From Porticoccaceae bacterium (GTDB lineage Bacteria; Pseudomonadota; Gammaproteobacteria; Pseudomonadales; Porticoccaceae): a stretch of 5,002 nt of DNA. The notes under the pieces were generated by a model. It worked only from the letters and a program-made list of their open reading frames with translations. It was not told the DNA's origin and made no database searches. Positions 1-4,960 of this stretch are shown here, piece after piece. Where the stretch lies: positions 1 to 5,002 of the forward strand of contig JAFMBU010000134.1 in assembly GCA_017858295.1 (NCBI GenBank), given 5' to 3'. The first letter of the stretch is position 1, and every line of letters starts with the position of its first letter. The translations under genes and the position numbers were made by a program.

Positions 1-55
1 CAATTGTGCCCACGTTTAGGTGGGGCTTATTACGTTCAAACTTCTCTTTAGCCAT
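1..55 (-). CDS. tuf: Elongation factor Tu, N-terminal fragment (cut by window edge)
   Basis: Only the first 18 codons are inside the window. They read MAKEKFERNKPHLNVGTI, the start of bacterial EF-Tu; the GTP-binding P-loop would come just after the edge. EF-Tu is the cytoplasmic GTPase that carries aminoacyl-tRNA to the ribosome. The ATG at 53-55 is preceded by a strong GAGGAG ribosome binding site (64-69) eight bases upstream. The gene is the last member of a tRNA-tuf cluster, equivalent to the E. coli tufB copy. No separate promoter is visible between the last tRNA and the start codon, so expression probably depends on transcription from the tRNA promoter passing the hairpin at 100-123. 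The identification is secure; whether a second tuf copy exists elsewhere cannot be known here. Confidence 0.96.
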   Translation of the reverse strand, partial: MAKEKFERNKPHLNVGTI

Positions 56-63
56 GACGAGCT

Positions 64-69
64 CTCCTC
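64..69 (-). promoter_or_regulatory. Ribosome binding site of tuf
   Basis: The minus strand reads GAGGAG eight bases before the tuf ATG. This is a near-ideal Shine-Dalgarno sequence, as expected for one of the most highly translated genes in the cell. Confidence 0.85.
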
Positions 70-92
70 ATTCGGGCTCAGTACTCAAACAC

Positions 93-123
93 AAAAAACT
101 CCTCGAGATACAACCCTCGAGGA
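93..123 (-). terminator. Intrinsic terminator or attenuator between tRNA-Thr(GGT) and tuf
   Basis: The minus-strand transcript forms a perfect 8-bp stem, TCCTCGAG (116-123) with CTCGAGGA (100-107), around an 8-nt loop. One G and then six U residues (93-98) follow. The stem starts four bases after the tRNA CCA end. This is the form of a Rho-independent terminator. Because tuf has no visible promoter of its own, the element probably acts as a partial terminator that lowers tuf mRNA relative to tRNA, or as a 3'-end boundary for tRNA processing. The hairpin is read directly; its efficiency is inferred. Confidence 0.7.
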
Positions 124-127
124 ACAA

Positions 128-203
<76 letters not shown>

Positions 204-228
204 ATTATCTTTCTCTGCCGGCAGTATT

Positions 229-302
229 TGGAGCGGGTAGCGGGAATCGAACCCGCCTATTCAGCTTGGAAGGCTGACGTTCTACCAATGAACTATACCC
301 GC
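229..302 (-). tRNA. glyT: tRNA-Gly (anticodon TCC)
   Basis: The gene is a 74-nt cloverleaf with CCA encoded (229-231). The acceptor GCGGGTA/TACCCGC pairs fully, the T loop is TTCGATT, and the anticodon loop CTTCCAA carries TCC at 268-270. It decodes GGA and GGG. It sits third in the cluster, the glyT position of the E. coli operon. The gap to tRNA-Thr(GGT) is only 25 nt and contains the 10-base palindrome CTGCCGGCAG (215-224). The gap to tRNA-Tyr is 189 nt. Confidence 0.97.
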
Positions 303-491
303 CTATCGCCGCTACCTATCGAGCCTCAACCCTGCCGGGCATCCAACAACTTTTTAGCGGCTGCCACGGGCAGCTATCTAAAAATGTTACCAAGCCACAC
401 TATATGCCCTGATAACTTACAAACGGTCTCATCACTCTACGAAGCCGCTCTTCGCATAACACACCAACAATTTGTGTGCCTTACATCAACT
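303..491 (-). other. Long transcribed spacer between tRNA-Tyr and tRNA-Gly
   Basis: This 189-nt spacer holds no convincing gene or remnant tRNA. Two small perfect hairpins can be seen: GCTGCC/GGCAGC with a 3-nt loop (360-374), and CGAAG/CTTCG with a 5-nt loop (440-454). Neither is followed by a U run on the minus strand, so they are not terminators; processing or folding signals are possible. The heptamer CCTATCG occurs twice (302-308 and 315-321, plus-strand reading), the first copy touching the tRNA-Gly 5' end. Confidence 0.4.
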
Positions 492-575
492 TGGTGCAGG
501 GGGGTGGATTCGAACCACCGAAGCTTTCGCGTCAGATTTACAGTCTGATCCCTTTGGCCGCTCGGGAATCCCGCC
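492..575 (-). tRNA. tyrU: tRNA-Tyr (anticodon GTA) with a poorly paired acceptor stem
   Basis: This is a class II tRNA of 84 nt with CCA encoded (492-494). Family identity is clear from TTCCCGAGCGGCCAAAGGG in the D arm, the anticodon stem TCAGA/TCTGA around CTGTAAA (GTA at 539-541), a variable arm with GCGAAAGC, and the T arm GGTGG-TTCGAAT-CCACC. It decodes UAC and UAU and lies second in the cluster, the tyrU position of E. coli. The oddity is the acceptor stem. The 5' strand is GGCGGGA but the 3' strand is CCCCTGC, giving mismatches G2-G71, C3-U70 and A7-C66. Sliding the 5' strand by one base (5' end at 574) restores five pairs (GCGGG with CCTGC, one G-U) but leaves two bases unpaired. The other three tRNAs in the cluster pair perfectly. 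It may be a mutated or decaying copy, a hybrid of two alleles, or contain a sequence error. Confidence 0.85.
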
Positions 576-659
576 CTTATAGCTAAACAGTTACTCTTTT
601 TACTGCGCTTTCACCTTCACAGAGGCGATTTAATCTGGGCATCTTGCCAACATGTCTCC

Positions 660-702
660 GTGCCAGCTTGCTAACAGCAGTCAAATACTGACTTTTTGGC
701 AC
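660..702 (-). other. Candidate three-way-junction RNA element in tRNA spacer
   Basis: An outer stem GTGCCA/TGGCAC (660-665 with 697-702) encloses two smaller hairpins. One is a perfect 5-bp stem, AGTCA/TGACT with a 5-nt loop (679-693). The other is a short GCT/AGC stem (670-678). Pairing works on both strands, but the cluster is transcribed from the minus strand. Possible roles are RNase processing or spacing of the precursor. The fold is visible; the function is unknown and chance pairing is not excluded. Confidence 0.3.
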
Positions 703-755
703 TATAAATCGTCAAAATACCTTTAAAAAGGCCGTTAACTTTCTTTTCGCAGCAC

Positions 756-773
756 AATATTGTTAACAATATT
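756..773. repeat. 18-bp perfect palindrome AATATTGTT/AACAATATT
   Basis: The sequence is its own reverse complement over 18 bases, centred on GTTAAC, and starts 20 bases after the CCA end of tRNA-Thr(TGT). It is AT-rich and has no loop in the DNA reading, which suits a dimeric DNA-binding site or a weak RNA hairpin. No U run follows it. No cognate regulator is visible in the window. Confidence 0.4.
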
Positions 774-792
774 AATACCTTAGCTAAAGAAA

Positions 793-868
793 TGGAGCTG
801 GCGAGAGGAGTCGAACCCCCGACCGGCTGATTACAAGTCAGCTGCTCTACCAACTGAGCTACGCCAGC
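793..868 (-). tRNA. thrU: tRNA-Thr (anticodon TGT)
   Basis: The gene is a 76-nt cloverleaf with CCA encoded (793-795). The acceptor GCTGGCG/CGCCAGC pairs fully. The anticodon stem GCTGA/TCAGC encloses CTTGTAA, with TGT at 833-835. The T arm GGGGG/CCTCT contains two G-U pairs around loop TTCGACT. It decodes ACA and ACG. It is the promoter-proximal gene of the cluster, as thrU is in E. coli, and follows a predicted transcription start by about 12 bases. Confidence 0.97.
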
Positions 869-887
869 ATCACAATAACGGAGCGCG

Positions 888-916
888 ATTCTAGTGAAAC
901 TTAAGCCCAGAAGCAA
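888..916 (-). promoter_or_regulatory. Sigma70 stable-RNA promoter of the tRNA-tuf cluster
   Basis: The minus strand has TTGCTT (911-916), a 17-base spacer, then TAGAAT (888-893). A GC-rich stretch, CGCGCTC, follows the -10 box and would lie just before a start near 881-882. This gives a leader of about 12 bases before tRNA-Thr(TGT). A GC-rich discriminator is the known signature of stable-RNA promoters inhibited by ppGpp and DksA, so stringent control of these tRNAs and tuf is inferred. The promoter overlaps the last codons of the preceding ORF, and its -10 box contains that ORF's TAG stop. Confidence 0.7.
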
Positions 917-1367
917 CCTCCATGCAGTCTTCTAGGTATCTTTTTTTCGTTTCAAATTGACGCCAGGATTTCAGCGGGACAAAGGGGATTTCGGAGGTAG
1001 GGATAGACAACCAAAATTCAGCTGACGAGTATTCCAATATAAGCCCTTCGCCGCCAGGTGAATCCGACAATAAAGCAGAGCGCGCAGCTGCCGCTAGCTG
1101 CCTATCAGCAAAGGGCCCTAAAACATCACATAACTCCTTTGGTGTGTCTTCAGCGGCTTCGGGATTGGAGGTGGCCACTAAGGAGGCAAGGCCTTCATCA
1201 GACAGCTCGGTCAGCAGAATAAGACTTTTTGATTCAGCCACCGGCCGCGACTCATACTCTTTATAGGGTAACGTGGAATTATCGATACTCGACGATGCAG
1301 GCACATTGCTCATCATTAAATAGCCGAGCAAATTAATTAACAGCACCATAGCCAGCAGCGATCTCAC
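891..1367 (-). CDS. Small membrane-anchored SPOR-like protein, apparently truncated
   Basis: The product is 158 residues with a hydrophobic N-terminal segment (about 3-19, MRSLLAMVLLINLLGYLMM), consistent with an uncleaved membrane anchor and a periplasmic body. Residues 80-100 (CDVLGPFADRQLAAAARS) resemble the first strand and helix of a SPOR domain, with the C..-LGPF pattern, and FWLSIP (118-123) resembles the following strand. SPOR domains bind denuded peptidoglycan at division sites. The protein ends at KFH, about where the second SPOR half (an ISLG-like strand) would be expected. The gene starts with GTG at 1365-1367, inside a GTGA overlap with the coaX stop, with AGGTGG six bases upstream as a likely ribosome binding site. 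In Pseudomonas, as I recall, a SPOR-type protein occupies this place between coaX and the tRNAs. The gene is real on synteny and coupling; its function is tentative. Confidence 0.75.
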   Translation of the reverse strand: MRSLLAMVLLINLLGYLMMSNVPASSSIDNSTLPYKEYESRPVAESKSLILLTELSDEGLASLVATSNPEAAEDTPKELCDVLGPFADRQLAAAARSALLSDSPGGEGLILEYSSAEFWLSIPTSEIPFVPLKSWRQFETKKRYLEDCMEVASGLKFH

Positions 1368-2107
1368 TTGGCGCCACCTAAATCGAACCTGACCCCCTCC
1401 ACAGCAAGGCCGTCGAGGACCAAGTCTGCGTAAAAGTCTGCCTGAGCGCTTAACTGTACCTTCAATAACATGGCATCGCCTCCAGTAATGACAAGGTCGG
1501 CATCATGCTCTGCAGCCAAGCGCTCAATTAACGTCACCAGCATAAGAGTGCAACCTCTAGCGACGGCCTCGTCAGTAGAGGTGGCGGGGTTATAGATGTT
1601 ACCAGAGCAGGCGAGTTGCTCTACCTTTACCTGGTCGGTGCCCTTCCATAAGGAGTCTTGCAAAAGCCTAATGCCCGGCACTATATAGCCCCCCTGATGC
1701 ACGCCATCACCAGTAATCAGATCAATGGTTACTGCGCTACCCGCATCCACTACAACTGAGCTTCGCCCAGTCTTTTGAAACACCGCCAATACCGCCAGCC
1801 AGCGATCAACGCCCAGCTTTGCCGGCACTGAATAGCCGCAGCTCACGACACCAACCTGAGCACTGACCTTGGCAACATTCAAATCAATATCGAACTGCTC
1901 GCGCAACTGCTTGGATAGATTGCTAATTATGGTATCGCCAGCAACCGTTGAGAGCTGCGCCAGCCGCAGCCCAGTGACGCCCAACAGCTTTAGCGGCTCG
2001 CCGGCCAAGACGGATGCGGTTAGTTGATGACCTTGATGAATAACCTTTGAGCCATTGAGAACACGCCACTTTATTCGTGTATTGCCCGCGTCGATTTGTA
2101 AGATCAT
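1364..2107 (-). CDS. coaX: Type III pantothenate kinase
   Basis: This cytoplasmic enzyme phosphorylates pantothenate with ATP, the first step of coenzyme A synthesis. The 247-residue length is normal. It has the ASKHA-type phosphate motif DAGNTRIKW at 6-14, GVDR at 99-102, the second phosphate motif DAGSAVTIDL at 121-130, GGYIVPG at 139-145, TGGDA at 208-212 and LVLDGL at 229-234. Asp101 in GVDR matches the catalytic base described for Pseudomonas CoaX. Family members are dimers that need a monovalent cation such as K+ and, unlike type I CoaA, are not inhibited by CoA. The ATG (2105-2107) overlaps the birA stop as ATGA, and GAGG lies eight bases upstream, so translation is coupled to birA. 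It overlaps the next ORF by four bases. No key residue appears to be missing. Confidence 0.96.
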   Translation of the reverse strand: MILQIDAGNTRIKWRVLNGSKVIHQGHQLTASVLAGEPLKLLGVTGLRLAQLSTVAGDTIISNLSKQLREQFDIDLNVAKVSAQVGVVSCGYSVPAKLGVDRWLAVLAVFQKTGRSSVVVDAGSAVTIDLITGDGVHQGGYIVPGIRLLQDSLWKGTDQVKVEQLACSGNIYNPATSTDEAVARGCTLMLVTLIERLAAEHDADLVITGGDAMLLKVQLSAQADFYADLVLDGLAVEGVRFDLGGAK

Positions 2108-3114
2108 TCAACCAGCCTCAGACTTAGTTCTCCGCCGATAAAGCTTTCAATCTTTCCGTTGTCTAGCTCTAGGCGCAAGGCGCCATTGGCATCGACACCT
2201 CTGACTACCCCTGCTATGGATTGCTTGGGCGTACTTATTGCTGCGGCTTGACCACAGAAGGCGTCTGCCGCTTGCCATTCATCACGATAGGCAGCAAAAC
2301 CCTGGGATTGAAAGGTACTGAGCAGGGGCAGGATTTCTGATATGAGTGCCGCGGCAAGTTGGTTTCTAGCCGGCAGTACGGAATCTGCCCCCGTCGCCTG
2401 CTGACTCTGCAGTTCTGTAGTGACATCGGTCCATTCCTGATCGATTGCGTCAGCTTGGGACGCCGGCATAGAGACATTTAGCCCAACACCTACAATAACA
2501 CTGCAATGGCCAGCTGGATCGCCAATCATTTCCAGCAGAATGCCGCCCAACTTCTTTCGTTCAACGTAGATATCATTCGGCCATTTCAACTTCACCCCTT
2601 GAACTCCATGCGCCGTTAAGGCGCGCTTCACCGCAACACCTATAGCCAGGCTCAGACCCTCAAGAGCTTGGGCACCCTGCTCAAAGTCCCAGACTATGGA
2701 CAGGTAAATATTAGCTGCGAATGGGCTGACCCAGTTTTTCCCGCGGCGTCCACGGCCGGCAGTCTGCTGCTCCGCAAGGATCACAGATCCAGAAGCCGAG
2801 TTTTTTTCAGCCAATTCCCGAGCATAGGTATTGGTGGAATCTATGGTTTGGAAAATATTGATATTGGATAGGTGAGGGTTGGCCTCAGCAGACAGCGCTC
2901 CCGTGACTACCGACTCTTCAAGTAGATCCACGCCCCCCACAATTCGGTAACCTGTACCTTTGGTGGTCTCGATTACTAAGCCTAGGGTTTCAAGCTTTTG
3001 CAGATGCTTCCATACAGCCGTGCGGCTGCAACCCACTTTCTCACCTAGAGCCTCACCGGAATGGAATGCACCGTCCTTGAGAATATCTAGAATTTTGCTT
3101 TGCGTATCAGACAC
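2104..3114 (-). CDS. birA: Biotin--[acetyl-CoA-carboxylase] ligase / biotin operon repressor BirA
   Basis: BirA activates biotin to biotinyl-AMP and attaches it to the biotin carrier of acetyl-CoA carboxylase; with biotinyl-AMP bound it can repress biotin genes. From the GTG at 3112-3114 it has 336 residues, close to the 321 of E. coli BirA. In order: winged helix-turn-helix (about 5-58, with FHSGEALGEKVGCSRTAVWK), biotin/AMP loop GRGRRG (120-125), KWPNDI (177-182), catalytic-lysine region KLGGIL (188-193) and a C-terminal SH3-like domain (about 300-335). The N-terminal HTH marks the bifunctional, regulatory class. A longer reading from GTG 3151-3153 adds 13 residues without family likeness and overlaps the permease gene by 22 bases. 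I prefer 3114, 17 bases after that gene, although neither start has a strong ribosome binding site. No biotin operator is visible in the window. Confidence 0.95.
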   Translation of the reverse strand: MSDTQSKILDILKDGAFHSGEALGEKVGCSRTAVWKHLQKLETLGLVIETTKGTGYRIVGGVDLLEESVVTGALSAEANPHLSNINIFQTIDSTNTYARELAEKNSASGSVILAEQQTAGRGRRGKNWVSPFAANIYLSIVWDFEQGAQALEGLSLAIGVAVKRALTAHGVQGVKLKWPNDIYVERKKLGGILLEMIGDPAGHCSVIVGVGLNVSMPASQADAIDQEWTDVTTELQSQQATGADSVLPARNQLAAALISEILPLLSTFQSQGFAAYRDEWQAADAFCGQAAAISTPKQSIAGVVRGVDANGALRLELDNGKIESFIGGELSLRLVE

Positions 3115-3131
3115 AGTAATCGCCCACGAGG

Positions 3132-3935
3132 TTAATAAGGAAGGTTGAGCCACATAAAGCGGCCACCCAGTAGTAACAGCAGAATGCCAAAAAGCTTCTG
3201 TAGCATGGCCGCATTGGTTCGATGTGCAAGCAGAGCGCCCAGCCTGGCGCAGGGTGTACTAATGATAACTATCCCAAGCCAAGCCGGAATAAATATATAG
3301 CCGAAGGTGGCGTCTGGCAAATGCGCTGCAGGAATCGTCGCACTGGCATAAACCAATGTTGCAGCTAGCGCTATGGGAAACCCGCAAGCCGCGGCAGAAC
3401 CAACAGCATGGTGAATTTTAATTCCCCGAAATGTTAGGAATGGAGTAGTCAGTGAGCCACCTCCTATACCAAAGAGTGTCGACAGTGAGCCAATAGCCGT
3501 TCCCGCTACACTCAACAGCAGCGGTTTTGGAGAAGACACTTCGCCGGGAATGGGCCTAAAAACTAGCAGTTGCAATGCAACCACCATCAAAAAACCACCG
3601 AACAACAGCTGCAGTAAAGTACCTTTTAGCAATAGCGCCAAAGACCCCCCGAGAAAGGCACCAAGCAAGATACCTGGAGTAATGTATTTCACAAGATCCC
3701 AACGGATCGAAGACTTACTATGGTGTGTATAAATTGAGGGGATCGAGGTCACTAAAATAGTGGCAAGGGAAGTGGCAATGGCCATGTGAGTCGATATCTC
3801 TGGGGCCATGCCCTGCAATTCAAAAGACACAATTAGAATAGGAACAATAACAACACCGCCACCTAGACCAAATAGGCCGCTGATAAGACCAGCAACGGCA
3901 CCCAAGCCAAGATATAGTAAGTAATCCATTTTCAT
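3132..3935 (-). CDS. TauE/SafE (TSUP) family membrane permease
   Basis: This 267-residue inner-membrane protein has about eight hydrophobic segments and the family's internal duplication. GLISGLFGLGGGVVIVPIL (16-34) near the N terminus is echoed by GSLSTLFGIGGGSLTTPFL (149-167). TauE/SafE proteins include exporters of sulfite, sulfoacetate and other organic anions, and some importers; the substrate cannot be read from sequence. The ATG at 3933-3935 gives MKMDYLLY; a second ATG two codons later (3927-3929) is possible, and neither has a clear ribosome binding site. It ends 17 bases before the preferred birA start, so it is probably co-transcribed with birA and coaX. No sulfur or taurine genes are nearby, so the pairing may reflect transcription more than function. 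No convincing promoter is visible in the 104-base gap upstream. Confidence 0.9.
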   Translation of the reverse strand: MKMDYLLYLGLGAVAGLISGLFGLGGGVVIVPILIVSFELQGMAPEISTHMAIATSLATILVTSIPSIYTHHSKSSIRWDLVKYITPGILLGAFLGGSLALLLKGTLLQLLFGGFLMVVALQLLVFRPIPGEVSSPKPLLLSVAGTAIGSLSTLFGIGGGSLTTPFLTFRGIKIHHAVGSAAACGFPIALAATLVYASATIPAAHLPDATFGYIFIPAWLGIVIISTPCARLGALLAHRTNAAMLQKLFGILLLLLGGRFMWLNLPY

Positions 3936-4001
3936 GCTCGTGAAAAGTTAAGGGCACTTGAAGAATTGGAGCTTACCCGATTATTGAGTGGCCGCAAGGA
4001 T

Positions 4002-4037
4002 AAAAAGTCGCTAGACCACTACAAATATAGCTGCGAC
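4002..4037 (-). terminator. Candidate intrinsic terminator after the membrane-protein gene
   Basis: Two bases after the TAG stop, the transcript has GTCGC (4033-4037) pairing with GCGAC (4007-4011), directly followed by five U residues (4002-4006). The 21-nt loop can add AG/CT and CTA/TAG pairs with small bulges. The position and U run fit a terminator, but the base stem is only five pairs, so it may be leaky. Confidence 0.4.
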
Positions 4038-4039
4038 GC

Positions 4040-4657
4040 CTACTCAGCATTCGCATTCACAGACTCGGGCAAGAGCCAGCTCTTCCTGCGACGGTAATAG
4101 AGCTCATAGAAAGCCGGCAGAGCCAATATCAAATAGGCATTGGTCTCTGCTAACTCTTCAAATAGACGGGAGTAGTCGACCAGAAGAAGTGCCCTGTCGA
4201 AAATGGAGCCAATCACTAAGAAAACAAAACAAATCGTGAAATTGTGTAAATATTTACCGGCCCTTAGGCGCTGCACATAAGACCTTAGGGCACCCTGACT
4301 AACTACTAACCTTGCATATAAAGACCATATGACTAGCAAGATGATCGTCCGACCCGTGCCGTGGAACAAGAAGCCAACATGTTCTATCACCGGTAACAAC
4401 TCAAGATCAACCTCGCGGGTGAAAAAGCTAAAGCAGAGTAAGCTTGCGCCCAAGTAGGCCAGACGAGCATCACCGGAGCTGAAGGTTGAAAGACGAAAGT
4501 AAGCCACAGCCGAGGCGATCAGAAAAATGCCCTGAATATTCTCCAGTAACGCATCTTCAGCGTGCAGATGGTTTAAGTCAAAGCCAATAACTATCCCGCC
4601 GAAGAGTAAGTTTAGCGCCAACAAAGGCTTCCAATATTGCAGAAATACTCTAGACAC
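4040..4657 (-). CDS. Unrecognised six-helix integral membrane protein
   Basis: I do not recognise this 205-residue protein. It has about six hydrophobic segments (roughly 11-27, 40-55, 65-80, 101-120, 138-158, 173-187) and no signal cleavage site. Acidic and basic residues sit at helix ends: ENIQG (39-43), FTREVDLE (79-86), FDR (153-155) and EELAETNAY (167-175). Conserved acids of this kind can mark ion, metal or substrate contacts, but no function is claimed. A basic tail, YYRRRK (187-192), follows the last helix and predicts a cytoplasmic C terminus. The GTG start (4655-4657) is supported by GGAGA (4665-4669) seven bases upstream. It appears to be a separate transcription unit, with a candidate promoter near 4775 and a candidate terminator just after the stop. 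Confidence 0.8.
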   Translation of the reverse strand: MSRVFLQYWKPLLALNLLFGGIVIGFDLNHLHAEDALLENIQGIFLIASAVAYFRLSTFSSGDARLAYLGASLLCFSFFTREVDLELLPVIEHVGFLFHGTGRTIILLVIWSLYARLVVSQGALRSYVQRLRAGKYLHNFTICFVFLVIGSIFDRALLLVDYSRLFEELAETNAYLILALPAFYELYYRRRKSWLLPESVNANAE

Positions 4658-4664
4658 GCAGTTG

Positions 4665-4669
4665 TCTCC
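4665..4669 (-). promoter_or_regulatory. Ribosome binding site that fixes the GTG start of the membrane protein
   Basis: GGAGA lies seven bases before the GTG at 4655-4657. It is the main reason to choose this non-ATG start. Confidence 0.7.
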
Positions 4670-4772
4670 AATTATCTTGCGATCTTCTATGATCAGATGT
4701 TTGTAGGGCAGGTCTAAAAAACACAGTAGGGTTCAACATACTAGCAAATAGCTAATAGTGCTGCTGCGCAAT

Positions 4773-4781
4773 ATCATAGCA
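4773..4781 (-). promoter_or_regulatory. Candidate extended -10 promoter for the membrane-protein gene
   Basis: The minus strand reads TGCTATGAT: a TATGAT -10 box (one change from TATAAT) preceded by the TGn extension that can replace a good -35 box. No recognisable -35 hexamer lies 16-18 bases upstream. Transcription would start near 4766, giving a leader of about 110 bases. Confidence 0.4.
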
Positions 4782-4932
4782 AAAAATCCTAAGTGATTTC
4801 TCATTGGGTCGAAAGGCTTAGACTTACCAGATAATCAACCTTAGTAAGGACAAATATACTTAGCCAGCAGGCCTAACAAACAAACTTGGCGTCTCTATAG
4901 GGCTCAATCGCGAGGCTCTGCTGCGGATTCAT

Positions 4933-4960
4933 GAGATCCTTCGGCTGCGCTCAGGATGAC
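4933..4960. repeat. Dispersed intergenic repeat unit with imperfect hairpin
   Basis: The plus strand runs GAGATCCTTC, then GGCTGC, then GCTCAGGATGAC. The arms ATCCT and AGGAT are complementary around a partly paired centre. I recognise this 28-base core as very like a short dispersed sequence found between genes in many unrelated bacteria, often in multiple copies per genome. Only one copy is in this window, so repeat status rests on recognition, not on a second copy seen here. Confidence 0.5.

Larger units (their letters stand above)
576..792 (-). other. Long structured spacer between tRNA-Thr(TGT) and tRNA-Tyr
   Basis: This 217-nt spacer has no coding sequence I can support. It holds an 18-bp perfect palindrome (756-773) and a 43-nt segment that can fold as a three-way junction (660-702). 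A TATAGT hexamer on the minus strand (701-706) resembles a -10 box, but its upstream partner is poor, so I do not call a second promoter. No U run follows either structure on the transcribed strand, so readthrough into tRNA-Tyr is expected. Confidence 0.4.

Noticed and set aside
679..697. Small plus-strand hairpin followed by T residues
   Set aside because: The stem is only five pairs and no plus-strand gene is present to terminate; it is treated as part of the 660-702 structure.
701..735. Second promoter ahead of tRNA-Tyr (TATAGT at 701-706)
   Set aside because: The -10 box is fair but the hexamer 17 bases upstream (TTTTTA) is a poor -35, and there is no TGn extension.
671..916. Minus-strand open frame of 81 codons
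   Set aside because: Its middle is tRNA-Thr(TGT) read as protein ('GVAQLVEQLTCNQPVGGSTP'), a common false gene call; no ribosome binding site supports it.
1923..2111. Out-of-frame open frames over coaX, birA and the permease gene (1923-2111, 2235-2477, 2668-2871, 2960-3148, 3550-3732)
   Set aside because: All lie in other frames or strands of genes with clear family motifs and have no likeness to known proteins.
3115..3153. Longer birA start at GTG 3151-3153
   Set aside because: It adds 13 residues with no BirA likeness and overlaps the permease gene by 22 bases. It remains possible because neither start has a strong ribosome binding site.
3970..3997. Promoter for the permease gene (TTGCGG, 16 bases, TAAGCT)
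   Set aside because: Each hexamer matches the consensus at only about three of six positions, which is too weak to call.
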